Shown here one piece after another: positions 1-8,636 of a DNA stretch of 64,000 bases. The DNA is from Puniceicoccaceae bacterium K14. GTDB lineage: Bacteria; Verrucomicrobiota; Verrucomicrobiia; Opitutales; Opitutaceae. The stretch's first letter is position 1, and each line of letters opens with the position of its first letter. The stretch covers positions 37,449-101,448 of the forward strand of contig JAKYXN010000012.1 of NCBI GenBank assembly GCA_022538095.1, read 5' to 3'. Made by a program: the position numbers and the translations under genes. Under the pieces are notes generated by a model. It searched no databases. It was not told the origin of the DNA and saw nothing but the letters and a program-made list of their open reading frames with translations.

Positions 1-125
1 TAAGCGACTACTTGAGCTTGCAACTTGGGCTGGAGAACATTCTCGACGAAACCTACCGAGTCCACGGTTCAGGAAGTAACCAGCCTGGCTTTGGAGCGAA
101 GCTAGGAATAAAGGTAAGTTACTAA
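1..125 (+). CDS. TonB-dependent receptor, C-terminal fragment (cut by window edge)
   Basis: The third frame is open from base 3 to a TAA at 123-125 and encodes 40 residues. They include LGLENILDETYRVHGSGSN and end in KVSY. The pattern 'xxNILDExYRVHGSGxNxPG' followed by a short terminal strand ending in an aromatic residue is the typical end of an outer-membrane TonB-dependent receptor barrel of the haem/siderophore/vitamin type. Only the last barrel strands are in the window, so the substrate cannot be read. The ferrochelatase gene follows 113 bases later on the same strand, which would fit an iron or haem role, but that link is inference. Confidence 0.72.
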   Translation, partial: SDYLSLQLGLENILDETYRVHGSGSNQPGFGAKLGIKVSY

Positions 126-238
126 CTCCGTTTCGGTTACACCGCCAGAACTCAACACTTGTTCGAGAGTAAAATAACCGAAATATTCTTAAAGAATTTT
201 AATGACGCTGGCACGCTCATGGCTATAAACCTTAGCCT

Positions 239-1261
239 ATGTCAAAAAATGCGGTATTGCTGGTTAATCTCGGATCCCCAGATTCGACTTCGGTCGAAGA
301 CGTTAGACGCTATTTGGACGAGTTCCTCTCGGATGATCGCGTCATCGACTCACCCAAAATAATCCAGCAAATCGTCGTAAAAGGGTTTATTCTTCCTAAG
401 CGTCCTGCCGAGTCAGCAAAAGCTTATAAGAAAATTTGGACCGATGAAGGTTCACCGCTGATCGCGACTAGCTTCAATCTACAAAAACTTCTACAAGAGC
501 AAATTACCGAACACGTGGAACTCGGCATGCGTTATGGTAATCCCTCGATTCCAAGCGCGATAGCGAATTTAAAGAGCAAAGGAATTGAAAACGTATTTCT
601 CGTTCCGCTCTACCCGCACTACGCGATGTCGAGCTATGAAACTGTGGTAGAGAGAGTTCAAGATGAGGTTTCAAAGAACGCTCAGGGAATGAAAATCACT
701 ACGCTTCAGCCCTTCTATGATGACCCGGAATACATCGACGCCATGTATCAAAATGCCAAGCCGTACCTCGACGGTGGCTATGACAAAGTCCTCTTCTCTT
801 ACCACAGCATCCCTGTACGTCATTTGAAAAAAGCGGACTCGTCCAAAGCTCACTGCCAAGTAGTTGAAGACTGTTGCGCAGTCTGCAGTCCCGCACATGC
901 AACTTGCTATAAAGCTCAGGCTCGGGCCACAACCGAGGCCCTTGCTAAAAGAGCTGGGATTCCCAAGGACAAATATGCGACATCCTGGCAATCACGACTC
1001 ACCCGTGAGCCATGGATTACCCCTTCAACAGATGCGACGTTGGAAGAATTGCCCAAACAAGGTGTCAAAAAACTCCTAGTTATCTGCCCGGCATTCGTCT
1101 CCGACTGTCTCGAAACGTTGGAAGAAATCCAAATGGAAGGCAAAGAAGAGTTTCTCGAAGCAGGTGGCGAAGAGTTTCAAATGATCCCTTGTTTAAACGA
1201 GCATCCCGCTTGGATTCGTTTCCTCCGAAACAAAACTGAAAACTGGATACAAGGCTTGTAG
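239..1261 (+). CDS. hemH: Ferrochelatase
   Basis: This 340-residue protein is a ferrochelatase, which inserts ferrous iron into a porphyrin in the last part of haem synthesis. The N-terminus has the family signature LLVNLGSPDS. The catalytic histidine is H189 in FSYHSIPVRH, and the conserved glutamate is E292 in SDCLETLEEI. The length is normal for a single-domain bacterial enzyme. Between the two active-site segments is a Cys-rich stretch (C-C-x2-C-x6-C, about residues 212-223), seen in several non-proteobacterial ferrochelatases; whether it binds metal is unknown. The start is the first ATG giving the full signature. It follows a TonB-receptor tail and precedes a tRNA gene on the opposite strand. 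Confidence 0.95.
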   Translation: MSKNAVLLVNLGSPDSTSVEDVRRYLDEFLSDDRVIDSPKIIQQIVVKGFILPKRPAESAKAYKKIWTDEGSPLIATSFNLQKLLQEQITEHVELGMRYGNPSIPSAIANLKSKGIENVFLVPLYPHYAMSSYETVVERVQDEVSKNAQGMKITTLQPFYDDPEYIDAMYQNAKPYLDGGYDKVLFSYHSIPVRHLKKADSSKAHCQVVEDCCAVCSPAHATCYKAQARATTEALAKRAGIPKDKYATSWQSRLTREPWITPSTDATLEELPKQGVKKLLVICPAFVSDCLETLEEIQMEGKEEFLEAGGEEFQMIPCLNEHPAWIRFLRNKTENWIQGL

Positions 1262-1345
1262 AGAATAGCTTCGGTGCGCCAGGCAGCTTGAGGGCGAGAT
1301 CCGCCTTCGCTTCGAAAAATGTGCCAAAAGGTCTTTGGGCCATTT

Positions 1346-1421
1346 TGGTGGAGCCGATCGGGATCGAACCGACGACCTCCTGCATGCCATGCAGGCGCTC
1401 TTCCAACTGAGCTACGGCCCC
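1346..1421 (-). tRNA. tRNA-Ala (anticodon GGC)
   Basis: Read on the minus strand, the 76 bases fold as a standard cloverleaf. The acceptor stem pairs GGGGCCG with CGGCTCC. The D-arm is GTAGCTCAGTTGGAAGAGC, the anticodon stem is CCTGC/GCAGG around loop ATGGCAT (anticodon GGC, at 1386-1388), the T-loop is GTTCGATCC, and CCA is encoded at the 3' end. It reads the alanine codon GCC (and GCU by wobble). It lies between the convergent hemH gene and the tonB-like operon. Confidence 0.95.
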
Positions 1422-1424
1422 AAA

Positions 1425-1653
1425 AGTAAGCCGACAAAAAAGTGCAAACACACAAGTCTTAGCAAGCAAAAAGTTGAGACTGCCAGACGGATTTCCTCCA
1501 TTTCTCAATCAGTTGAATCTGTAAAAAACGCGATTTGTGGGACCTCAGCTAGCCGGGTGCCGCAAACGAAAAGGCGGGATTAAACCTACTCAGCGTAAGA
1601 TGAACGTTGCGGAATACGAAACACTGAAGCGCCACAAACGCATATTCCAGCCC
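1425..1653. other. Intergenic stretch with no recognised element
   Basis: This is the space between the tRNA-Ala 5' end and the stop of the tonB-like gene. I see no convincing open reading frame, no strong hairpin with a T-tract and no repeat. The tRNA promoter must lie here on the minus strand, but I could not fix its elements by eye. Confidence 0.4.
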
Positions 1654-2457
1654 TCAACCAGCTACTTGGCGAAACGGGATCTTTAAAGAATGAGACGCTC
1701 CGAACGGCGTCGGCTCGAAAAATCGAACTCGTTTCACACCAGCCAATACTTTTGCATCGTAACTTGAATCCCCACTGCTCCTAGAAACACTCACGTTTGT
1801 GATACTCCCGTTGGCCGAAAGATTAAAAGTTATTTCCGTCTCCAATGGTCGAGATCCGAGTGAATGCGTCTCGATGTTATCCTTAATCAGTTTCTTTAAA
1901 CTATTAAAATAGGCTTCCAAGGAACGTTGATCGCCTGTGCTCATCTTGTTCACAGCACTCGAAGAACTGCTACTTGCGAGAATGCTTTTCAAGCTCTTGT
2001 TCATCTCCGCGATGTCTTTGGAAAAATCGGGAGCCTTAGGTTTTGGCCTATTTTTGGGGACATTCTGAGGCTTCGTCACTACGCCAAAATCCTTGTAACT
2101 AATCAGTTTAGGTTTCTCCTCTACGATCGGCTCTGCCGGCAATTCCGGCTCAGGCGCCTCAATCAATTCGGGGGCTGGATCGAGCTCAGGCAATGGTTCG
2201 GGTTCCGGCTCAGGTTCTGGAATCTCGGGCTCGAATTCTGAAGGATCAGGCATTTCGACATCCTCAGATTGATACTCGATCGGCTTAAAGGTCGATTCCG
2301 GTTCTGAAGACGGTTGGCCGGGATCTCCGTACATCTCAAATACGAAGGGTTCAGGCTTTTTCTCGGGAGTCGCAAAGGCATAGACAGTCGCAATTACAAG
2401 TGCCACGAAATGCAAGCATGCCGACAGTATCAAAGGGCCTTTTATATCAGAATTCAT
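1654..2457 (-). CDS. tonB: TonB-family energy transducer
   Basis: This inner-membrane protein spans the periplasm and passes proton-motive energy to outer-membrane receptors. After a short cytoplasmic end (MNSDIKGPL) there is one membrane segment (about residues 10-28). A long acidic, proline-rich stretch of repeated Pro-Glu and Glu-Pro units follows (about residues 60-115). The C-terminal domain contains 'TEITFNLSANGSITNVSVSRSSGD' type sequence, typical of TonB/TolA C-terminal folds. I chose the ATG at 2457; an upstream TTG at 2481 would add eight residues. It is last in the order exbB-exbD-tonB. TolA is the alternative reading, since TolQR and ExbBD are hard to separate from sequence alone. 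Confidence 0.8.
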   Translation of the reverse strand: MNSDIKGPLILSACLHFVALVIATVYAFATPEKKPEPFVFEMYGDPGQPSSEPESTFKPIEYQSEDVEMPDPSEFEPEIPEPEPEPEPLPELDPAPELIEAPEPELPAEPIVEEKPKLISYKDFGVVTKPQNVPKNRPKPKAPDFSKDIAEMNKSLKSILASSSSSSAVNKMSTGDQRSLEAYFNSLKKLIKDNIETHSLGSRPLETEITFNLSANGSITNVSVSRSSGDSSYDAKVLAGVKRVRFFEPTPFGASHSLKIPFRQVAG

Positions 2458-2492
2458 CGAACAGTTAGAGACTCTCGCCAACGCAAAATAAA

Positions 2493-2918
2493 TTACTCTT
2501 CAGGGCGAGTGACCATATGAAGCTTACTCAATTTATACTGTTTTGCCAGGTCGAGAACCGTGATTACTTTTTGGTAACGCGTTTCCGCATCCGCCCGCAC
2601 ACTCAGAATGGGCTTCTCAGTCATGGCAGCGAGACGAGCCATCTCATCTTCAATCTCCAAATCAGTTAATGCGATACCGTCCACTTCGTAGCCGGTATTC
2701 GTCACTACGATTTGAACGCGTTTACTTTCCTCGGGCGGCGAATCGTTTGGAGACTCTGAAGCCACCGGCAGATCCACCTTCATAATCTGCTCATTTTCGA
2801 TTAACGGAGTCGCAATCATGAAAATAATAAGCAAGGCAAAACCAAGGTCGATTAGAGCAGTTACATTGAGCTCTGAAACGGCTTCGAGTTTGTTTTTTCT
2901 GTGAAAAGATCGTCCCAT
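2493..2918 (-). CDS. exbD: ExbD/TolR-family biopolymer transport protein
   Basis: This 141-residue protein has one N-terminal membrane helix (about residues 20-42) and a periplasmic domain, as expected for ExbD/TolR. The sequence ELNVTALIDLGFALLIIFMI carries the conserved aspartate at the start of the helix (in ALIDLGF) that serves as the proton site of the ExbB-ExbD motor. The conserved periplasmic end 'ILSVRADAETRYQKVITVLDLA' type segment is present. The gene lies 4 bases after the exbB-like gene and 35 bases before tonB, so the three are almost certainly one transcript. Confidence 0.88.
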   Translation of the reverse strand: MGRSFHRKNKLEAVSELNVTALIDLGFALLIIFMIATPLIENEQIMKVDLPVASESPNDSPPEESKRVQIVVTNTGYEVDGIALTDLEIEDEMARLAAMTEKPILSVRADAETRYQKVITVLDLAKQYKLSKLHMVTRPEE

Positions 2919-2922
2919 CCAC

Positions 2923-3633
2923 TTATCGGCTTTCTAGCTCGATCATATCAGCCAAGCTACTAGCGAAATTCTCCAATTCCGTCACAAGAACTTTTGTACG
3001 AGACAATAGGTAATTGTATCCAAATACAGATGGAATCGCGACGCATAAGCCGGCTACCGTTGTAAGAAGCGCCCCTGACACACCCGGAGCCAAGTTTTGT
3101 ATGGTAGCGCTCGATTGCATGCCAATTGCCCCAAATGCATCCATGACGCCCCACACAGTTCCTAGAAGTCCAAAAAACGGAGCTCCCGATACGATTGTAG
3201 CCAGAAAAATCATACTCGATTCGTAGTTTAGCGTTTTGTTCGCTAAAGCTCTTTGTAAGGCGTTTTCCACATGTTCGACACGCGCTGCTCGGAGTTGCTC
3301 TACTGACTCGCCTTCCTTTCCTTCTATTCTATGATACGCTTCAATTGCGTCCACATATAGTGATGCATACGGAACCGGCTTGGGGGCGGAAAATGTCGAA
3401 GGAGCCTCGATCACTGAACTCAATCGATGCAAGGACTGCTCGAATGCCATGTTGTAGCGTCGAAGCTTTCTAAGCTCGAAATACTTGCCTATCATCACTG
3501 CCCAAGCGCAGACACTGAAAAATGCAAGGGCAGCGATAATCGCTTTTCCAGCTAAGTTACTATTGCTAAAGTAGCTGGTGAGCCCGGTAGTCGAAGTCGC
3601 AGCAAGGAGGAGAGAATCTGGGTTCGGAAACAT
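2923..3633 (-). CDS. exbB: ExbB/TolQ/MotA-family proton channel protein
   Basis: This is the multi-helix partner of ExbD in the TonB (or Tol) motor. It shows an N-terminal membrane segment (IIAALAFFSVCAWAVMIG), a cytoplasmic region with helices that include VEHVENALQRALA, and the conserved pair of C-terminal helices with GLLGTVWGVMDAFGAIG and LAPGVSGALLTTVAGLCVAIP. These match the TolQ/ExbB core motifs (GLLGTVxGxxxAF, GxxxALxTTxxGLxVAIP). The start was placed at the ATG at 3633 (MFPNPDS), which gives about 236 residues. Upstream in-frame ATG (3666) and TTG (3696) codons are possible but add a hydrophilic Cys-containing stretch unlike the family. Confidence 0.87.
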   Translation of the reverse strand: MFPNPDSLLLAATSTTGLTSYFSNSNLAGKAIIAALAFFSVCAWAVMIGKYFELRKLRRYNMAFEQSLHRLSSVIEAPSTFSAPKPVPYASLYVDAIEAYHRIEGKEGESVEQLRAARVEHVENALQRALANKTLNYESSMIFLATIVSGAPFFGLLGTVWGVMDAFGAIGMQSSATIQNLAPGVSGALLTTVAGLCVAIPSVFGYNYLLSRTKVLVTELENFASSLADMIELESR

Positions 3634-3905
3634 TATGGTAAATAATCGGTAGCAAAGTATCCCCATCTTTGAACCGCATCGTTTGCATTCGTTCAATAAA
3701 TTTCCATTGCTAAACCGCTAAAAAGATAAAACGCCCTATTAGGTCCCATATAACTCCCAATATAGCATTCTCCTTTTTTACTGGAAGACTTGCCTAACGA
3801 AGAGAACCTGTTTCTCTGAAGATTACGTAACGATGTCCATGGCGAGAGCCTCGACAACCTCCTAGTTTTTATCAACAATTGGAATATCAGACACTCCCAA
3901 TTTAT

Positions 3906-4550
3906 ATGACCCAAGCAGATACATTTACTGGTAAACTTTTCACCTTCGAAGGATCCGAGGGAAGTGGTAAGAGCACGCAAATTGAGCTTCTAGCCGATGA
4001 GCTTGCAGGAATGGGCCACGAAGTTGTCGTCACACGCGAACCAGGCGGAACTGAGCTCGGAGAACAAATTCGCCACCTGCTTATTCACAGCACCGAGGAA
4101 ACAAAAATAACACCCGAGGCAGAGCTCCTCCTCTTCGCAGCCAGTCGCGCTCAGCTCGTGCGCGAGTTAATCTACCCCTCTCTCAAAGAGGGTAAAATTG
4201 TACTTTGCGATCGCTACCTCGATTCCACCACAGTCTACCAAGGAGCGGCACGGAGTATTTCCTCTGACCCCGTTAGCTTTATTAACCAATTCGCAGTCGG
4301 CAGCGCCGTCCCCGCTTTGACCTTTATTCTGGATGTCAGCGTCGAGGAATCTGTCAAACGCGTCAAGCAACGGGTTTCCGACCTCCCGGACCGCATGGAA
4401 CAGGAAAATATCGATTTTTACAACAAGGTGCGTGAAGGCTACTTGCTGCTCGCTCGCTCGCTTCCAGGCCGATTCCATGTGATCGACGGCACCCGAAAAA
4501 AGGCGAGTATCCAAGAGGAAATTCTCAAAACCGTTCTTAGCCACATCTAG
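3906..4550 (+). CDS. tmk: Thymidylate kinase (dTMP kinase)
   Basis: This enzyme phosphorylates dTMP to dTDP in the route to dTTP. The P-loop is FEGSEGSGKST near the N-terminus, followed by the DR motif region (CDRYLDSTTVYQG) with the conserved arginine and aspartate for dTMP. The segments VVTREPGGTELGE and 'FILDVSVEESVKRV' are also typical. With the ATG at 3906 the protein is about 214 residues, the usual length; an in-frame TTG at 3879 would add nine residues without family support. Its stop lies 4 bases before the next gene, holB, and tmk-holB pairing is common in bacteria. Confidence 0.94.
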   Translation: MTQADTFTGKLFTFEGSEGSGKSTQIELLADELAGMGHEVVVTREPGGTELGEQIRHLLIHSTEETKITPEAELLLFAASRAQLVRELIYPSLKEGKIVLCDRYLDSTTVYQGAARSISSDPVSFINQFAVGSAVPALTFILDVSVEESVKRVKQRVSDLPDRMEQENIDFYNKVREGYLLLARSLPGRFHVIDGTRKKASIQEEILKTVLSHI

Positions 4551-4554
4551 ACCA

Positions 4555-5499
4555 GTGAGCGACTCCACGTCTCTTCCCACAAAGCCAGAAGAACTCGTCG
4601 AGCGAGCAATTCAAGATAATCGCCTCGCCCATGGACTGCTCATCTACGGACAAAACCTAGAGCAAGTAGAAGCCTTTGCCCGAGCATTAGCCGCCAAACT
4701 GCTTGGACTTGAGCTCGACGATGAATTGGAGAAAAAACTCTCCAATCACCCCGATGTGTTTGCTTTGCGCCCAGCAAAAAAATCGAGGGTTATCGCGGTT
4801 GACGACATGCGTGAGTTAATACGCAATGTACAACACACGCCACAAGCTGGTGATCGCAAGGTTGCATTCATTCACGAAGTCGACCGAATGAACAATGCCA
4901 CCGCCAATGCCTTTTTAAAGACACTGGAGGAACCTCCACTCAATACAACCCTACTACTACTAACAACCAAGCAGCACTCGCTCCTTGCGACAATTCGCAG
5001 CCGTTGCCAACTCTTTCGCATCCCTACCTCCCTAAACTCCTTCAATGATGAACGAGCTAGGGATTGGGTGGAAAAATATAAGACTTGGTTAAAAGACCTC
5101 GCCCAAGGAGGCCCTGGGGGTAAGTCCAGTATTCCCCATTTTATAGTCGGTCTCTACGGTTTGATTGAACAATTCAGCGGTATCATTGAGACGATTACGA
5201 AAGAGCGTTGGAAAGAACAGTCAAAGTCTTTACCTGAGGACATGGCAGACGATGAACGAATCGCCGCCGAATCCCGTATTAGCATTTCCATACGCCAAGA
5301 TTTTCTGAACATGATCGAGGTCGCCACCGAATCTTTCGCCCGCGATGCGCTTGGAAACGTAGACAATACACCCGCAAAATTGATAAATAGCATCCACGCC
5401 CTTGAAGACGCCCAAGGCCTCCTTCGACTCAACATGAAAGTGGAAACAATGCTCGAAAGCTATCTCTTAAATACCTTGAGAGCCTGGACTACTAAGTAG
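4555..5499 (+). CDS. holB: DNA polymerase III delta' subunit-like clamp-loader ATPase
   Basis: This 314-residue protein is the delta' type subunit of the clamp loader that places the sliding clamp on DNA. The P-loop position reads LIYGQNLEQVEAF and lacks the GKT/GKS lysine, as is usual for delta'. Other family marks are VDDMRELI, GDRKVAFIHEVDRMN, NAFLKTLEEPP and the SRC motif in IRSRCQLFRIP. The four zinc-finger cysteines of DnaX-like proteins are absent. Translation probably starts at GTG 4555, just after the tmk stop, so the two are likely co-transcribed. The C-terminal third is less conserved and may contain the collar domain. Confidence 0.88.
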   Translation: MSDSTSLPTKPEELVERAIQDNRLAHGLLIYGQNLEQVEAFARALAAKLLGLELDDELEKKLSNHPDVFALRPAKKSRVIAVDDMRELIRNVQHTPQAGDRKVAFIHEVDRMNNATANAFLKTLEEPPLNTTLLLLTTKQHSLLATIRSRCQLFRIPTSLNSFNDERARDWVEKYKTWLKDLAQGGPGGKSSIPHFIVGLYGLIEQFSGIIETITKERWKEQSKSLPEDMADDERIAAESRISISIRQDFLNMIEVATESFARDALGNVDNTPAKLINSIHALEDAQGLLRLNMKVETMLESYLLNTLRAWTTK

Positions 5500-5531
5500 C
5501 GCAGAGCTGCTTATTTTATACGTCTAAAACC

Positions 5532-8500
5532 TCAATGAAAGTCATAAGAAGCAGAGGCAGGCCTGCCTTTGACTTCGATCGCTTCGATTTTATCAGCTTT
5601 GACGTGGATAACGCCCTTCTGATTTTGTAATTTTCCGGATATTATGAGATAAGGCTCCTGAGTAATTACCAAGCGCATACGTTCGAAAAGCTTAGGCAAT
5701 ACGATAGAATTACTAATCCCCGTTTCGTCCTCCAACGAAATGAAAACAAAGCCCTTGGCCGTGCCTGGCCTTTGTCGGCAAATCACCTGCCCTGCCACCT
5801 TTACGCGAGCCCCATTCGGCGTGTGGTCAAGATCGCTGGTCTTCCAAACATTAGGCAAGTGACTGCGAAAACTCGCCATAGGGTGACTCCCAACAGTGAC
5901 GCCGATCCCCGCATAATCAGCCTGCAACCGCTCGATATGGTTCATAATCTCTAAGGGATTAAGCTCCTCTGCCTCTTCCGCGTTTGAGAATAAATCTTGT
6001 GCATCATGCATCGTTTCCACCGCCCACAATGCCTGACGCCTATTGTGCTCAAAACAATTCAATGCTCCAACAGAAGCCAATTGACGGAGCTCATCTTTAT
6101 CAAAAACAGTACGGCGACGAAAGTCCCGCAAAGAGTAAAACATTTCCTTCTTTCTCTCACCGACCATCTGCCTCGCGTTCTCCCCCTTAAGGGCCTTGAC
6201 CATAATCAAACCAAGTCGGATCACGCCTTTTTCTGGTACACTGCAGTGCCACTGCGATCGCTCTACACATACCGGCTTCACCCGTATTCCATGACGCTTG
6301 GCATCCTGTAAAAGCGTAGCGGGAGAATAAAACCCCATCGGCTGATTGTTTAACAAAGCGACATAAAATTCTTCGCCGTGATGACACTTCAAATACGTGC
6401 TCGCATAAGCTAAAAGTCCGAATGAAATTGCATGACTTTCCGGGAACCCATAATGAGCAAAGCTTGAGACAGCCTGGATAACCTGGTCGATCTTATCTGG
6501 CGAAACACCTCGTTTTTCCATAGCCAAAATCAATTTGCTCAAGACGCGATTCATTCGCTTCTCGTTTGAGCTAAAGGTGCTCACCGCTCGTCGAAGCTCC
6601 TCCGCCTGAGATCCAGTAAAATTGGCCATCACCATTGCCACTTTTAGGATCTGTTCCTGAAAAATTGGCACCCCCAGGGTACGTTTTAAAGTATCCACCA
6701 AACGAGGATCTATATAAGCTATTTTGCTAGGATCTTCTCGGCGTTCCAGATATGGATGAACCATTTTTCCTTGAATCGGACCAGGGCGAATAACCCCGAC
6801 TTCAACCACCACGTCATAAAAGTCTTTGGGTTGCATACGCGGCAGGGTCGCTATCTGCGCTCGACTTTCGATCTGAAAAACGCCAACCGTATCCGCTCTT
6901 CGCATCATCTCAAAGGTAGGTTCATCATCTTTAGGAATCGTCGCCAACTCGATATCAATGCCCTTCTTATTCAACTCTTCCATAGTATCCTGCATAACAG
7001 CCATCATGCCAAGCCCTAGAAGGTCGACCTTGATAATGCCCAAATCCTCACAATCGTTCTTATCCCACTGCGAAACAGTTCGCCCCGGCATCGATGCTGG
7101 CTCAAGCGGCACAACCGTATCAAGCTTACCTTGGCAAATAATCATCCCACCTGAATGCTGTCCCAAGTGCCGTGGCAGGCCCAATACCTGATTGTATAAT
7201 TTGGCCATTGCACGTGCCCGTGGATGCTTGCTGTCGATACCTGATTTCTCAAGTTGCTCTTCCAACTCTTCCTCCGAGTCATAGTGACTCCTCCCAAACA
7301 CAGAAGAAAACCGCCCAAGCGATTCTTCAGGGAACCCCAGAACCTTACCCACTTCCCTAGCCGCGCTCTTTCCCCTATAAGTAATCACATTAGCTGTCAT
7401 CGCCGCCCCATGACGACCATAGCGGCGATAAACCTCCTGGATCACCTGCTCGCGCCGTTTCCCGCTCGGGAGGTCAATATCGATATCCGGCCAACTGCGT
7501 CTTTCCTCATTCAGAAACCGCTCAAACAACAAGCCCGCTCCCACCGGGTCCACCGGAGTAATTTCAAGGCAATAGCAAACCACGCTATTCGCCGCACTCC
7601 CACGTCCCTGAGCCATAATTCGGTTTTCGCGACAGTAATTAACCAAATCCCACACAATCAAAAAATAGCCCGAAAACTCCAATCTCCGGATCACTGATAA
7701 TTCATGCTCAAGCTGTCGTTTTACCTGAGCGCTAAGCTTACCCCGAAACCGCTTTCTAGCTCCTCGCAAAACAATTTCCTTCAAATACGTATCCATGGAA
7801 GACCCATCCGGGGTTTCATAAGCCGGAAATTCATAACCAAGATTTTCAAGGGTAAATTCTATGCGATCCGCAATTCGAAGACTATTATCGATAGCGCAAG
7901 GCGTATCCGAAAATAACCGGCACATCGAGTCCGCGCTCTTCACATGCCGTTGCCCATTGCTCGAGAGCAGCGAGCCAGATTTATCAAAGGTAACTTTCTC
8001 TCTAAGGCAGGTAAATAGATCATGCACTGCTCGCCCTTCCCCATTCGCATAATCGACACCATTAGTAGCAACTACAGATAAGCCAGATGTTGATGCCAAA
8101 TCCTTAAGAGATCGCAGCCAAACTTCCTCTCCTCGCAAGCGATGACGTTGTAGCTCTACATAAAGATTCCGCTCGCCAAATATCCGCTTCAAACGCGTAG
8201 TCATATCCTGTACTGCATTCGCTCTTCCTTTTAACCAAGCCTTACGCAAGGGCCCCTCATCATCGCCCGTCAAGGCAATCAGCCCTTCAGCCCGTTCCGC
8301 CAAATCCTCATAATTAACCCGGCCTTCTCCTTTTGGAGCGGATAGATGAGTGCGGGTTAAAAGCTGGCTAATATTCTGATACCCTTGCCGCGTTCGTATC
8401 AAAACAGGAATGACAGATTCATCTTCCATCTCAAGCTCGCAGCCCACAATAGCCCTGATACCTTCTTCCCTAGCGCTAGCATGAAATCGAGCCGACCCGT

Positions 8501-8636
8501 AAAAACCATTCCGGTCGCATACAGCCATCGCCTCCAGTCCCTTGTTCGAACAGGCAGACGCCAAACAATCAGGCTGTGAAGCTCCTCGCAAAAAGCTAAA
8601 AGCCGAACGAGCATGTAGTTCCACATATCCTGACAT
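5532..8636 (-). CDS. dnaE2: Error-prone DNA polymerase DnaE2 (ImuC)
   Basis: This is a 1034-residue C-family polymerase of the translesion type. The N-terminal PHP domain begins ELHARSAFSFLRGAS, the hallmark of DnaE2. The palm holds the catalytic aspartates in WPDIDIDLPSG, and the fingers contain segments such as GRGSAANSVVCY and GLPRHLGQHSGGM. A helix-hairpin-helix region and a C-terminal OB-fold (VKVAGQVICRQRPGTAKGF) follow. Length and order match DnaE2 rather than replicative DnaE1, which is larger. Its ATG overlaps the imuB stop by one base, which indicates translational coupling. In the ImuA-ImuB-DnaE2 mutasome it extends DNA past lesions and causes induced mutations. Confidence 0.94.
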   Translation of the reverse strand: MSGYVELHARSAFSFLRGASQPDCLASACSNKGLEAMAVCDRNGFYGSARFHASAREEGIRAIVGCELEMEDESVIPVLIRTRQGYQNISQLLTRTHLSAPKGEGRVNYEDLAERAEGLIALTGDDEGPLRKAWLKGRANAVQDMTTRLKRIFGERNLYVELQRHRLRGEEVWLRSLKDLASTSGLSVVATNGVDYANGEGRAVHDLFTCLREKVTFDKSGSLLSSNGQRHVKSADSMCRLFSDTPCAIDNSLRIADRIEFTLENLGYEFPAYETPDGSSMDTYLKEIVLRGARKRFRGKLSAQVKRQLEHELSVIRRLEFSGYFLIVWDLVNYCRENRIMAQGRGSAANSVVCYCLEITPVDPVGAGLLFERFLNEERRSWPDIDIDLPSGKRREQVIQEVYRRYGRHGAAMTANVITYRGKSAAREVGKVLGFPEESLGRFSSVFGRSHYDSEEELEEQLEKSGIDSKHPRARAMAKLYNQVLGLPRHLGQHSGGMIICQGKLDTVVPLEPASMPGRTVSQWDKNDCEDLGIIKVDLLGLGMMAVMQDTMEELNKKGIDIELATIPKDDEPTFEMMRRADTVGVFQIESRAQIATLPRMQPKDFYDVVVEVGVIRPGPIQGKMVHPYLERREDPSKIAYIDPRLVDTLKRTLGVPIFQEQILKVAMVMANFTGSQAEELRRAVSTFSSNEKRMNRVLSKLILAMEKRGVSPDKIDQVIQAVSSFAHYGFPESHAISFGLLAYASTYLKCHHGEEFYVALLNNQPMGFYSPATLLQDAKRHGIRVKPVCVERSQWHCSVPEKGVIRLGLIMVKALKGENARQMVGERKKEMFYSLRDFRRRTVFDKDELRQLASVGALNCFEHNRRQALWAVETMHDAQDLFSNAEEAEELNPLEIMNHIERLQADYAGIGVTVGSHPMASFRSHLPNVWKTSDLDHTPNGARVKVAGQVICRQRPGTAKGFVFISLEDETGISNSIVLPKLFERMRLVITQEPYLIISGKLQNQKGVIHVKADKIEAIEVKGRPASASYDFH

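Noticed and set aside
1324..1348. Inverted repeat CCAAAA...TTTTGG next to the tRNA
   Set aside because: It includes the encoded CCA end of the tRNA, so it is unlikely to be a separate terminator.
3801..3817. Hairpin AGAGAA-CCTGT-TTCTCT between exbB and tmk
   Set aside because: Short AT-rich stem with no second copy and no clear relation to a promoter or gene end.
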